Assembly (NCBI GenBank): GCA_007127385.1
Contig: SKZM01000007.1
Location: 1 to 5,877 of the forward strand
Direction: 5' to 3'
Source: Methanosalsum sp.
GTDB taxonomy: Archaea; Halobacteriota; Methanosarcinia; Methanosarcinales; Methanosarcinaceae
Length of the DNA stretch: 5,877 nucleotides
The translations under genes were made by a program, and so were the position numbers. This document shows positions 1 through 5,063 of the stretch, in pieces. Each line of letters starts with the position of its first letter. Positions within the stretch are counted from its first letter, which is position 1. Below the pieces are notes generated by a model. The model was not told the origin of the DNA and did no database searches. It saw nothing but the letters and a program-made list of their open reading frames with translations.

Positions 1-1
1 C

Positions 2-400
2 ATCACGGTAGCACAGGATGTTTCAGCTTTGATCGAAAAAGAACATTCTATGAATAGGAAAATCACAATCAACGTATCAGGAGGAAGAAAGCCACAGGCT
101 TTTGGGGCACTCTTTGGAGCTTATGCAAGGAGTGAGATGGTCAAAAGAATCGTTTACGTGACAGAAGAAGATCATCTCCTCATCGATTTCCCCATACTCA
201 GTTTCAATATATCATCAACAAAAAAACAAATCCTTGAACTTATTCAAAATGGTGTGAATTCAGTAACATTGATAGCCGAAGAATTGGGAATCTCAAAAGG
301 AATGACATACAACCATGTGCGTGAACTAAAGACAATGGGATATATCTACGAAGACAACGGTTTTTCAATAACAGATTCCGGTAAACTCGCATCAATATGA
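2..400 (+). CDS. CARF-winged-helix transcriptional regulator, Csa3-like (C-terminal part, 5' truncated)
   Basis: The reading frame is open to the left edge, so the true start lies outside the window; 132 residues are visible. Internal TTG (29) and ATG (50) codons exist but would cut into the domain, so I do not take them as starts. The first ~70 visible residues look like the second half of a CARF (Rossmann-like) domain. The loop SGGRKPQAFG (residues 26-35) matches the GG-[RK] ligand-binding loop of Csa3-type proteins, followed by a helix and the strand RIVYVTEED. After ILSFNISSTKKQI comes a winged helix-turn-helix (residues ~72-118: SVTLIAEELGISKG, then MTYNHVRELKTMGYI) and a short wing. Family knowledge: Csa3-type CARF-HTH proteins sense cyclic oligoadenylates and regulate CRISPR adaptation or interference genes. 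No cas gene or array is visible here, so a CRISPR role is inference. It could also be an orphan CARF regulator with another job. Confidence 0.72.
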   Translation: MTVAQDVSALIEKEHSMNRKITINVSGGRKPQAFGALFGAYARSEMVKRIVYVTEEDHLLIDFPILSFNISSTKKQILELIQNGVNSVTLIAEELGISKGMTYNHVRELKTMGYIYEDNGFSITDSGKLASI

Positions 401-517
401 GCCCTTCTGATTTGATATATTTGCAGGTTTACATTCACGACTGGCTCTAGAAAATACTCTCTGCCAATGGCCAGCATACAATTAAACTGATGAGCAGATC
501 AGCAAAATGAAAAAGGG

Positions 518-545
518 AAGCTCTGATAAAAAGAGCTTTTTTTTT
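518..545. terminator. Hairpin plus T-tract between convergent genes
   Basis: AAGCTCT (518-524) and AGAGCTT (532-538) form a perfect 7-bp stem with a 7-base loop. On the + strand it runs directly into nine T residues (537-545), which resembles an intrinsic terminator for the upstream regulator gene. Read on the - strand, the stem is followed by CCCTTTTTCATTTT, so it could also end the thi4 transcript, whose stop codon is at 544-546. Archaeal termination depends mainly on the U-tract, so the T-run is the stronger part of the evidence. Confidence 0.6.
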
Positions 546-1320
546 ATTCAAGCTTTGATATGGCAAGTTCAGCTGCCTTTTCTCCGGACAGGAGCATACC
601 TCCAAACACAGGTCCCATTCTGGGAGCACCTGCCGCTGCATTTGCGGCCATTCCTGCAACAATAAGACCGGGATATATTTCCCTGGTAGTCTCCATCAGC
701 AATTTCTCACCAAGATCCGCCCACATAGGTTTTTCTCCAACAACCCCAAGTTCACCAAGCTGTGCACCTGGAACTTTTCGCTGTACAATATTACAAACAT
801 TGGCATCATGACCTGTTCCATCGATCACGACTTTGGAGCGAATTGTCAGAGGATCAACATGCAGTTTACCAATTCCAACAGCAGTCCAGTTAATAACAAG
901 TCCGCTAACACGATCGTTTTCCCGGATCATGACATCCTCAACGCTTACCAGGTTGAATATCTCAGCACCGGCTGATGTGGCACCAGCTGCCAGTTTAGAT
1001 ACAGATTCAATGGAATTGGCCACATAATATCCATCCTCATATTCCTTGTAGGTAATATCAAAATCATCCAGGATTCTGCGGGCCTCTTCCTGAACAACAA
1101 TACGAGGGAACATCATACCTCCCCCCCACATTCCACCGCCGATTGAAAGTTTCTTCTCAAACAGCACAGTTTTGTAGCCTGCTTCTGCAAGATATTTGGC
1201 TGCTACCAGATTTGCAGGGCCGCCTCCTGCAAGAGCTACATCTACATCTGTATAATCCAGGAACACATTCAAAAACTCATCCACAATAGCTCTTGTTATT
1301 ACAACTTCATCAAGTTCCAT
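544..1320 (-). CDS. thi4: Thiamine thiazole synthase, sulfide-dependent archaeal Thi4
   Basis: A 258-residue protein of normal length for archaeal Thi4. It builds the thiazole phosphate moiety of thiamine from NAD and glycine in the cytoplasm. Visible motifs are the Rossmann dinucleotide loop AGGGPANLVAAKYLAEAG (31-48), GGGMWGGGMMFP (61-72), YYVANSIES (98-106), the LHVDPL segment (153-158), GTGHDA (168-173) and the C-terminal VAGMAANAAAGAPRMGPVFGGMLLSG (221-246). In yeast Thi4 a cysteine in the HGTQCCMDPN region is sacrificed as sulfur donor. Here the equivalent residue is His154, as in methanococcal enzymes shown to use free sulfide catalytically. Asp156 and His171 sit where the archaeal enzyme binds Fe(II). 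The start ATG (1318-1320) is supported by AGAGGT (1329-1334) 8 bases upstream. Proteins of this family are sometimes mislabelled ribulose-1,5-bisphosphate synthetase. The gene stands alone, divergent from hacA. Confidence 0.93.
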   Translation of the reverse strand: MELDEVVITRAIVDEFLNVFLDYTDVDVALAGGGPANLVAAKYLAEAGYKTVLFEKKLSIGGGMWGGGMMFPRIVVQEEARRILDDFDITYKEYEDGYYVANSIESVSKLAAGATSAGAEIFNLVSVEDVMIRENDRVSGLVINWTAVGIGKLHVDPLTIRSKVVIDGTGHDANVCNIVQRKVPGAQLGELGVVGEKPMWADLGEKLLMETTREIYPGLIVAGMAANAAAGAPRMGPVFGGMLLSGEKAAELAISKLE

Positions 1321-1328
1321 TTTTAATT

Positions 1329-1334
1329 ACCTCT
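1329..1334 (-). promoter_or_regulatory. Ribosome binding site of thi4
   Basis: On the - strand the sequence reads AGAGGT, 8 bases before the ATG at 1318-1320. It is complementary to the archaeal 16S 3' end and supports this start codon. Confidence 0.6.
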
Positions 1335-1375
1335 TATATAATAACGCTCAAATATTTAATAGGGTCTACAGTTGA

Positions 1376-1385
1376 TTATATATAT
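1376..1385 (-). promoter_or_regulatory. TATA box, probable thi4 promoter
   Basis: The run TTATATATAT is nearly symmetric. Read on the - strand it would place transcription start near 1350-1355, giving thi4 a leader of about 30-35 bases that contains the AGAGGT site. Read on the + strand it would start transcription near 1404, where a 40-codon open frame begins. The closer TATA-like run at 1334-1341 is too near the thi4 start codon to serve it. Confidence 0.4.
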
Positions 1386-1430
1386 CTGATTTAAATTTAT
1401 TGAATGGGTCAAATTATGCAAGTTATGACA

Positions 1431-1533
1431 GATATTCCAATGAACAATATTGCATATAAGATTATATTATTCCCTTATGGAATATCGATCTACACACAAT
1501 ATGGAGAACCAATCGACAGCCAATGATATTCCA
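1431..1533. repeat. Three GATATTCCA boxes at 47-base pitch, alternating orientation
   Basis: Exact 9-mers lie at 1431-1439 (+), 1478-1486 (reverse complement TGGAATATC) and 1525-1533 (+). The start-to-start distance is 47 bases both times. Each core is followed a few bases later by GAA in the same reading direction, giving TTC-N(2-5)-GAA half-symmetric units: ATTCC-CTTAT-GGAAT around the middle copy and ATTC-CA-GAAT at the third. The location in a divergent promoter region suggests operator sites for thi4 and/or hacAB. The regulator is unknown. Confidence 0.5.
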
Positions 1534-1591
1534 GAATCAATACATTAAACAACAAATAAAGATTAGATAATATACCTTTTTCCGTTAATGT

Positions 1592-1599
1592 CATATATA
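1592..1599 (+). promoter_or_regulatory. Candidate TATA box of the hacAB operon
   Basis: CATATATA is followed by a purine-rich stretch. A start about 25 bases downstream, near 1622, would give a leader of roughly 50 bases before the ATG at 1672. A second TATA-like site, CATATAAG at 1634-1641, would give an almost leaderless message and cannot be excluded. Confidence 0.35.
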
Positions 1600-1661
1600 C
1601 CAAAAGAGATTATCGACATAAAAATTATCTAAGCATATAAGCTAAATATATCAATGTATTC

Positions 1662-1667
1662 AGGTGA
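1662..1667 (+). promoter_or_regulatory. Ribosome binding site deciding the hacA start
   Basis: AGGTGA lies 4 bases before the ATG at 1672. It sits inside the frame that would begin at ATG 1654, so it argues for the downstream start and removes six residues (MYSGEH). Confidence 0.65.
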
Positions 1668-1671
1668 ACAT

Positions 1672-2925
1672 ATGGGAAAAACTATTTCTGAAAAAATAAT
1701 TGGAGAACATGCTGGAAAAGAAGTCTCAGCAGGAGATATTGTTGTTGCTGGAGTTGATGTGACCGCGGTTCAGGACGGTACAGGTCCACTGGCCGTTCAG
1801 CAACTGCGGAAAATAAACCTGGTGGAAGCAAAGAATCCGAACCGTACAATCCTATTTATAGATCATGCAGCACCCAGCCCTAACAGAGATCTCTCAAATG
1901 CACACAATATTCTGAGGCAATTTGCAAAGGATACAGGAGTAATACTCTCAGAAGTTGGTGAAGGTGTGTGTCATCAGAGACTTGTTGAATCATACGTAAA
2001 GCCGGGAGATATACTCATAGGTGCAGACTCACATACATGTACCTCGGGAGCCCTGGGTGCATTTTCAACTGGAATGGGATCAACTGATGTTGCCATAGGA
2101 ATAGCCCTTGGTAAAACCTGGCTCAGAGTTCCTGAGACCTTTAAGATAAACGTTACCGGTAAATTCCAAAAAGGAGTATATGCAAAAGACCTGATACTGC
2201 ACATCATCGGAATGATCGGTGCAGACGGGGCCACATACAAAGCCCTTGAGTTTTCAGGAGAAACCATCCAGAACATGACAATGTCAGAAAGATTCACACT
2301 CACGAACATGGCAGTGGAAGCAGGCGCAAAAACCGGCCTGGTCGAATCTGATGAAGTAACAAGACGCTATCTGAAAGAAATGGGAAGAGAAGATGAATTC
2401 CGCCCCATAATAGCCGATGAGGATGCAGTGTATGAAAGGATAATAGATATAGATGCATCTGCTATTGAGCCTGTAATTTCAGCTCCGCATACAGTTGATA
2501 ATGTAAAAAGCATAAAAGATCTGGCAGGAACTAAGGTTGATCAGGTATTTATTGGAACATGCACAAACGGAAGACTGGACGATCTTGAAATCGCTGCAAG
2601 TGTCCTGAAGGGAAAACAGAGACATCCTGACACAAGACTTATAGTAACTCCAGCTTCCAAGCAGGTATACATACAGGCCATGGAAAAAGGATACATCCAG
2701 ACACTTGTTGAAGCCGGAGCTGCGGTAATGGCTCCAGGATGCGGACCATGTGTAGGAGTTCATCAGGGAATTCTGGCTAATGATGAGGTTTGTATTGCCA
2801 CCCAGAACAGAAACTTCAAAGGCCGAATGGGTAACCCTGACAGCTACATTTACCTGTCATCCCCGGCAACAGCTGCAGCTGCTGCAGTCGCAGGTGAGAT
2901 CATAGACCCAAGGGAGGTGCTGTAA
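1672..2925 (+). CDS. hacA: Homoaconitase / 3-isopropylmalate dehydratase large subunit
   Basis: A 417-residue catalytic subunit of a two-subunit [4Fe-4S] hydro-lyase of the aconitase superfamily. In methanogens this enzyme type isomerises homocitrate and longer homologues to (homo)isocitrates on the way to coenzyme B, or isopropylmalate on the way to leucine. Signatures are VQDGTGPL (33-40), FIDHAAPSP (62-70), EGVCHQ (97-102), [15 protein letters not shown] (117-131), [12 protein letters not shown] (294-305) and [13 protein letters not shown] (354-366). The cluster ligands are Cys297, Cys357 and Cys360, all present. I chose the ATG at 1672 because AGGTGA (1662-1667) precedes it by 4 bases; the in-frame ATG at 1654 lies upstream of that site. 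It is the first gene of an operon, with hacB starting directly after its stop. Large-subunit sequence alone does not separate HacA from LeuC, so the substrate is inferred from the small subunit. Confidence 0.9.
   Translation: MGKTISEKIIGEHAGKEVSAGDIVVAGVDVTAVQDGTGPLAVQQLRKINLVEAKNPNRTILFIDHAAPSPNRDLSNAHNILRQFAKDTGVILSEVGEGVCHQRLVESYVKPGDILIGADSHTCTSGALGAFSTGMGSTDVAIGIALGKTWLRVPETFKINVTGKFQKGVYAKDLILHIIGMIGADGATYKALEFSGETIQNMTMSERFTLTNMAVEAGAKTGLVESDEVTRRYLKEMGREDEFRPIIADEDAVYERIIDIDASAIEPVISAPHTVDNVKSIKDLAGTKVDQVFIGTCTNGRLDDLEIAASVLKGKQRHPDTRLIVTPASKQVYIQAMEKGYIQTLVEAGAAVMAPGCGPCVGVHQGILANDEVCIATQNRNFKGRMGNPDSYIYLSSPATAAAAAVAGEIIDPREVL
2913..2919 (+). promoter_or_regulatory. Ribosome binding site of hacB inside the hacA 3' end
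   Basis: GGAGGTG is a near-perfect anti-16S sequence, 6 bases before the hacB ATG. It lies within the last hacA codons, and the two genes join as TAAATG. This favours coupled translation and equal subunit amounts. Confidence 0.75.
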
Positions 2926-3435
2926 ATGAAAGAGCCAATCAATGGTAAAGCATGGAAGTTCGGAGACGATATCAGTACCGATCTGATAGCACCCGGTCGA
3001 TATTTCCATCTCAGGACAAACCTTCCCGAACTTGCAAAGCATGTACTGGAAGATGCAGACCCGGAGTTCCCGTCCAATGTCAATCCAGGAGATTTTGTAG
3101 TTGCAGGCAGAAATTTTGGTCTTGGATCAAGTCGAGAACATGCTCCAACTATAATCAAGCTTGCAGGAGTCAACGCAGTTCTGGCAAAATCCTTTGCAAG
3201 AATCTTTTACAGAAATGCCATCAATGTAGGACTGCCTGTACTCATATGTGACACCGATAAAGTAGATGAAGGCGACGAACTTGAAGTTGATCTTTCAGCC
3301 GGTATTATAAAAGACATCACAAAGGGAATTGAGATCACATTCAATCCGCTGCCTGACGTGATGATCAGAATACTCAATGACGGTGGGCTGGCTTCACATA
3401 TCGAAAAACACGGTGATTTCAAGCTGGAAGATTAA
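2926..3435 (+). CDS. hacB: Homoaconitase / 3-isopropylmalate dehydratase small subunit
   Basis: A 169-residue small (swivel-domain) subunit that completes the active site of the upstream large subunit. It begins [22 protein letters not shown], as usual in the family. It has the [10 protein letters not shown] loop (64-73), where most relatives have Cys instead of Leu, and the [17 protein letters not shown] block (88-104). The specificity loop is [13 protein letters not shown] (25-37). In M. jannaschii, homoaconitase HacB carries YLRT here and isopropylmalate isomerase LeuD carries YLVY; the Arg recognises the extra carboxylate. Arg30-Thr31 therefore points to homoaconitase activity and coenzyme B synthesis, although the loop is one residue longer than either reference (remembered alignment). 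The gene directly follows hacA with a strong internal ribosome binding site. A dual role in leucine synthesis is possible. Confidence 0.88.
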   Translation: MKEPINGKAWKFGDDISTDLIAPGRYFHLRTNLPELAKHVLEDADPEFPSNVNPGDFVVAGRNFGLGSSREHAPTIIKLAGVNAVLAKSFARIFYRNAINVGLPVLICDTDKVDEGDELEVDLSAGIIKDITKGIEITFNPLPDVMIRILNDGGLASHIEKHGDFKLED

Positions 3436-3480
3436 ATGGGAACAATACCCATTTAATCTATGATTTTTAGATATTTTTTT
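3429..3480 (+). terminator. Terminator hairpin overlapping the hacB stop codon
   Basis: AGATTAAATGGG (3429-3440) and CCCATTTAATCT (3448-3459) pair perfectly over 12 bases, with the 7-base loop AACAATA. T-rich runs follow at 3464-3468 and 3474-3480. The stop codon TAA (3433-3435) is inside the left arm, so ribosomes finishing hacB would cover the hairpin. It should end the hacAB transcript and may also stabilise its 3' end. Confidence 0.7.
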
Positions 3481-3542
3481 ATTCATTAACAGGAAATGAT
3501 TGCAGATTATTCCATGGGTCAGTCTTATGAAGATTGAATACT

Positions 3543-3556
3543 ATACTGTGCAGTAT
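3543..3556. promoter_or_regulatory. 14-bp palindrome upstream of the AAA ATPase promoter
   Basis: ATACTG-TG-CAGTAT is a perfect inverted repeat with a 2-base centre. It lies about 19 bases upstream of the TATA-like run at 3575-3589. This position suits an operator or activator site for a dimeric regulator. An outer pair AATACT (3537-3542) and AGTATT (3552-3557) gives an alternative fold. The binding protein is unknown. Confidence 0.4.
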
Positions 3557-3574
3557 TAAGATATTGATTAATAT

Positions 3575-3589
3575 TTTAAATATATAAAA
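3575..3589 (+). promoter_or_regulatory. TATA box of the AAA ATPase gene
   Basis: TTTAAATATATAAAA is a strong archaeal TATA-type element. Its spacing predicts transcription start at about 3602-3608, almost on top of the proposed TTG start codon (3606), so the message may be leaderless or have a very short leader. Confidence 0.5.
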
Positions 3590-3605
3590 CCGGGATGATT
3601 ATACG

Positions 3606-4718
3606 TTGCGATCAGTCCAGAAAATAAACAAGAAAAAAAACAGAGAACAATGTAAGGATTACAGGGAATCTACTGCAGATATTCTTATAATAGAACCTGC
3701 AGGATATCCACTTACCAGTGTGCTGGAAGAGTATCCTGAAATAGAGAATCCGGAAGTTTTTGAATGTTATGCCCGTGAGCAGTGGAATGGATACATAGCA
3801 TGTAAGGATGATTTTCTCTTTGACCGCAGGATGTATCCGGATTTCGCCTACAGAATAGTAGATGTTGACCCGCCTGAATCAATAATAGGCCTGGAGACCA
3901 CGATAATTGTAACTGAGAACGAATGCATTCAGGAACCTTTTGAATTTAAGAGCAGCATCACATTTGAAAGTGTAGTTGGCCAGAATGTTGCCAGACAAAA
4001 ATGCAAGCTGATCGAAAAATATCTGGAACAACCTGAGTTCTTTGGAAAATGGGCACCCCGGAATGTACTATTCTTTGGGCCATCCGGTACTGGAAAAACA
4101 ATGTTTGCAAAGGCACTTGCAAATAAGGCAGGCGTACCCATACTTCCAGTTAAAGCTACCCAGCTTATAGGAGAATATGTAGGAGAAGGTGCACGCCAGA
4201 TACATCAATTATATGAACATGCAGAAGAAATGGCCCCCTGTATAATCTTCATAGATGAACTTGATGCAATTGCCCTTGACAGAAGGTATCAGGAATTAAG
4301 AGGCGATGTAGCCGAGATCGTTAACTCCCTCCTGACTGAGATGGACGGTATAATAGAGCGTAGCGGTGTATGCACAATAGGGGCCACAAATCGTACAGAT
4401 ACATTGGATACAGCCATAAGAAGCCGATTTGAGGAAGAAATTGAATTTGTACTACCTGATGAAAAGGAGAGACTGGAAATCATCAAAAAGAATATCAACA
4501 CTTTCCCGCTTCCGGTCAGTGGCATCGACCTTAGCAGAATAGCAATGGCAACCGCTGGGTTTTCCGGCAGGGATATTGTTGAAAAATTGCTCAAATCGGC
4601 TCTTCATATGGCAATTATGGACGATCAGGAATATGTAACTCAGGAGTATTTCGAAAAGGCAATATCCACAATTGTAAAGGATAATAAATCAGGTTCTCTC
4701 AATCTTATATATACATAA
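3606..4718 (+). CDS. AAA family ATPase, single-domain, MJ1494-like (proteasomal ATPase/Cdc48 relative)
   Basis: A 370-residue protein, close in length to M. jannaschii MJ1494 (371 aa as I recall), annotated as a 26S protease regulatory subunit homologue. Residues ~22-115 form a non-AAA N-terminal region (IIEPAGYPLTSVLEEYP, then AREQWNGYIACKDDFLFDRRMYPDF) that I cannot assign. The AAA module starts near ITFESVVGQ (118-126). It has Walker A GPSGTGKT (158-165), pore-loop-like YVG (191-193), Walker B IIFIDELD (213-220), sensor-1 GATNR (259-263), AIRSRFEEEIEF (270-281) with candidate arginine fingers Arg272/Arg274, and GFSGRDIVEKLL (318-329). All catalytic residues are present, so it is probably an active hexameric unfoldase or remodeller. 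There is no N-terminal coiled coil as in PAN and no evident C-terminal HbYX motif (it ends LIYT), so docking on the 20S proteasome is doubtful. The start is TTG: the first in-frame ATG (residue 76) would discard the conserved-looking N-terminal region. GGATGA (3593-3598) is a weak upstream ribosome site. Confidence 0.85.
   Translation: MRSVQKINKKKNREQCKDYRESTADILIIEPAGYPLTSVLEEYPEIENPEVFECYAREQWNGYIACKDDFLFDRRMYPDFAYRIVDVDPPESIIGLETTIIVTENECIQEPFEFKSSITFESVVGQNVARQKCKLIEKYLEQPEFFGKWAPRNVLFFGPSGTGKTMFAKALANKAGVPILPVKATQLIGEYVGEGARQIHQLYEHAEEMAPCIIFIDELDAIALDRRYQELRGDVAEIVNSLLTEMDGIIERSGVCTIGATNRTDTLDTAIRSRFEEEIEFVLPDEKERLEIIKKNINTFPLPVSGIDLSRIAMATAGFSGRDIVEKLLKSALHMAIMDDQEYVTQEYFEKAISTIVKDNKSGSLNLIYT
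4705..4713 (+). promoter_or_regulatory. Possible TATA box for the 88-residue gene, within the AAA ATPase 3' end
   Basis: TTATATATA matches the archaeal TATA consensus well. It lies in the last codons of the ATPase gene (encoding LIYT), about 50 bases before the next ATG. It could drive the small downstream gene separately, with a leader of roughly 25 bases. Because it is also coding sequence, it may be coincidental. Confidence 0.35.
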
Positions 4719-4751
4719 ACGATCATACTAAGCGGCACCGAAAAACTTACT

Positions 4752-4757
4752 GGTGAT
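4752..4757 (+). promoter_or_regulatory. Ribosome binding site deciding the start of the 88-residue gene
   Basis: GGTGAT lies 4 bases before the ATG at 4762. The in-frame GTG at 4753 is part of this site, so it is unlikely to be the start codon. Confidence 0.6.
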
Positions 4758-4761
4758 TATA

Positions 4762-5028
4762 ATGAGTGAAATAAGTGATTCTGACAGATTTGAATGTAAA
4801 GTGATTAATGTTATAGATAATAAGAACTGGGTAGGTGTTGTTGTCGAACATCTTGAGTCAAAGGGACGAGTATATTTCGGGCGACTCAAACCTGACTGCA
4901 ATGATGTGAATCCAGGTGATACACTCTACATCGGAGCAAAGCCAGTAAACTTTGAATTTGGGGATCGTACAATGGAAGTATCCCTTTACGATCAGAACAA
5001 TAACAGACTGGATTGGACATTTATCTGA
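4762..5028 (+). CDS. Conserved-looking small protein of unknown function, beta-rich
   Basis: I do not recognise this 88-residue protein. It is acidic at the N-terminus (MSEISDSDRFE) and then alternates hydrophobic and polar residues in a way that suggests several beta strands: FECKVINVID (10-19), WVGVVVEHL (23-31), GRVYFGRL (35-42), DTLYIGAKPVNFEF (53-66) and MEVSLYD (71-77). The strands are separated by short turns including VNPGD (49-53). This is compatible with a small OB-like or SH3-like barrel, which is inference only. There is no signal peptide or membrane segment, so it is probably cytoplasmic. It has two cysteines (12 and 46) not arranged as a metal site. It starts 43 bases after the AAA ATPase on the same strand and may be co-transcribed or have its own promoter. 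The neighbourhood allows, but does not show, a role as partner or adaptor of that ATPase. Confidence 0.75.
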   Translation: MSEISDSDRFECKVINVIDNKNWVGVVVEHLESKGRVYFGRLKPDCNDVNPGDTLYIGAKPVNFEFGDRTMEVSLYDQNNNRLDWTFI

Positions 5029-5063
5029 TATCTTGATTTATAATTAATTTACAGACTTTATAT

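Larger units (their letters stand above)
1321..1671. other. Divergent intergenic region between thi4 and hacA
   Basis: This stretch is strongly AT-rich and holds the promoters of both flanking genes. It contains three copies of GATATTCCA (1431-1439, 1478-1486 inverted, 1525-1533) at an exact 47-base pitch. Near hacA there are short repeats: ATATACC at 1570-1576 and 1595-1601, ATTATC at 1609-1614 and 1624-1629, and the inverse AGATAAT at 1565-1571. A 40-codon open frame (1404-1526, +) has no ribosome binding site and I do not call it a gene. I see no RNA gene or recognisable riboswitch. Confidence 0.7.

Noticed and set aside
441..474. CTGGC...GCCAG inverted repeat downstream of the CARF gene
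   Set aside because: The arms are only five bases with a long loop; the hairpin with T-tract at 518-545 is the better terminator.
447..662. 71-codon open frame on the - strand
   Set aside because: It overlaps the real thi4 end in another frame, runs through the terminator hairpin and has no recognisable protein features.
1431..1486. GATATTCCA/TGGAATATC as the stem of a hairpin RNA
   Set aside because: A 9-bp AU-rich stem with a 38-base loop is weak, and the third direct copy at the same pitch fits protein-binding sites better.
1654..1671. Upstream ATG as the hacA start
   Set aside because: The AGGTGA ribosome binding site lies between this ATG and the ATG at 1672, which matches the usual family N-terminus (MGKTISEKI).
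1321..1671. TPP riboswitch or CRISPR array in the intergenic region
   Set aside because: I see none of the conserved TPP riboswitch core sequences, and three 9-mers of alternating orientation do not form a CRISPR array.
2850..3173. 107-codon open frame on the - strand opposite hacA/hacB
   Set aside because: It lies antisense to the conserved hacA C-terminus and hacB N-terminus and is a shadow of their codon use.
2952..3251. 99-codon open frame on the + strand within hacB
   Set aside because: It is an out-of-frame reading of hacB, rich in Arg/Cys/Ser with no family resemblance.
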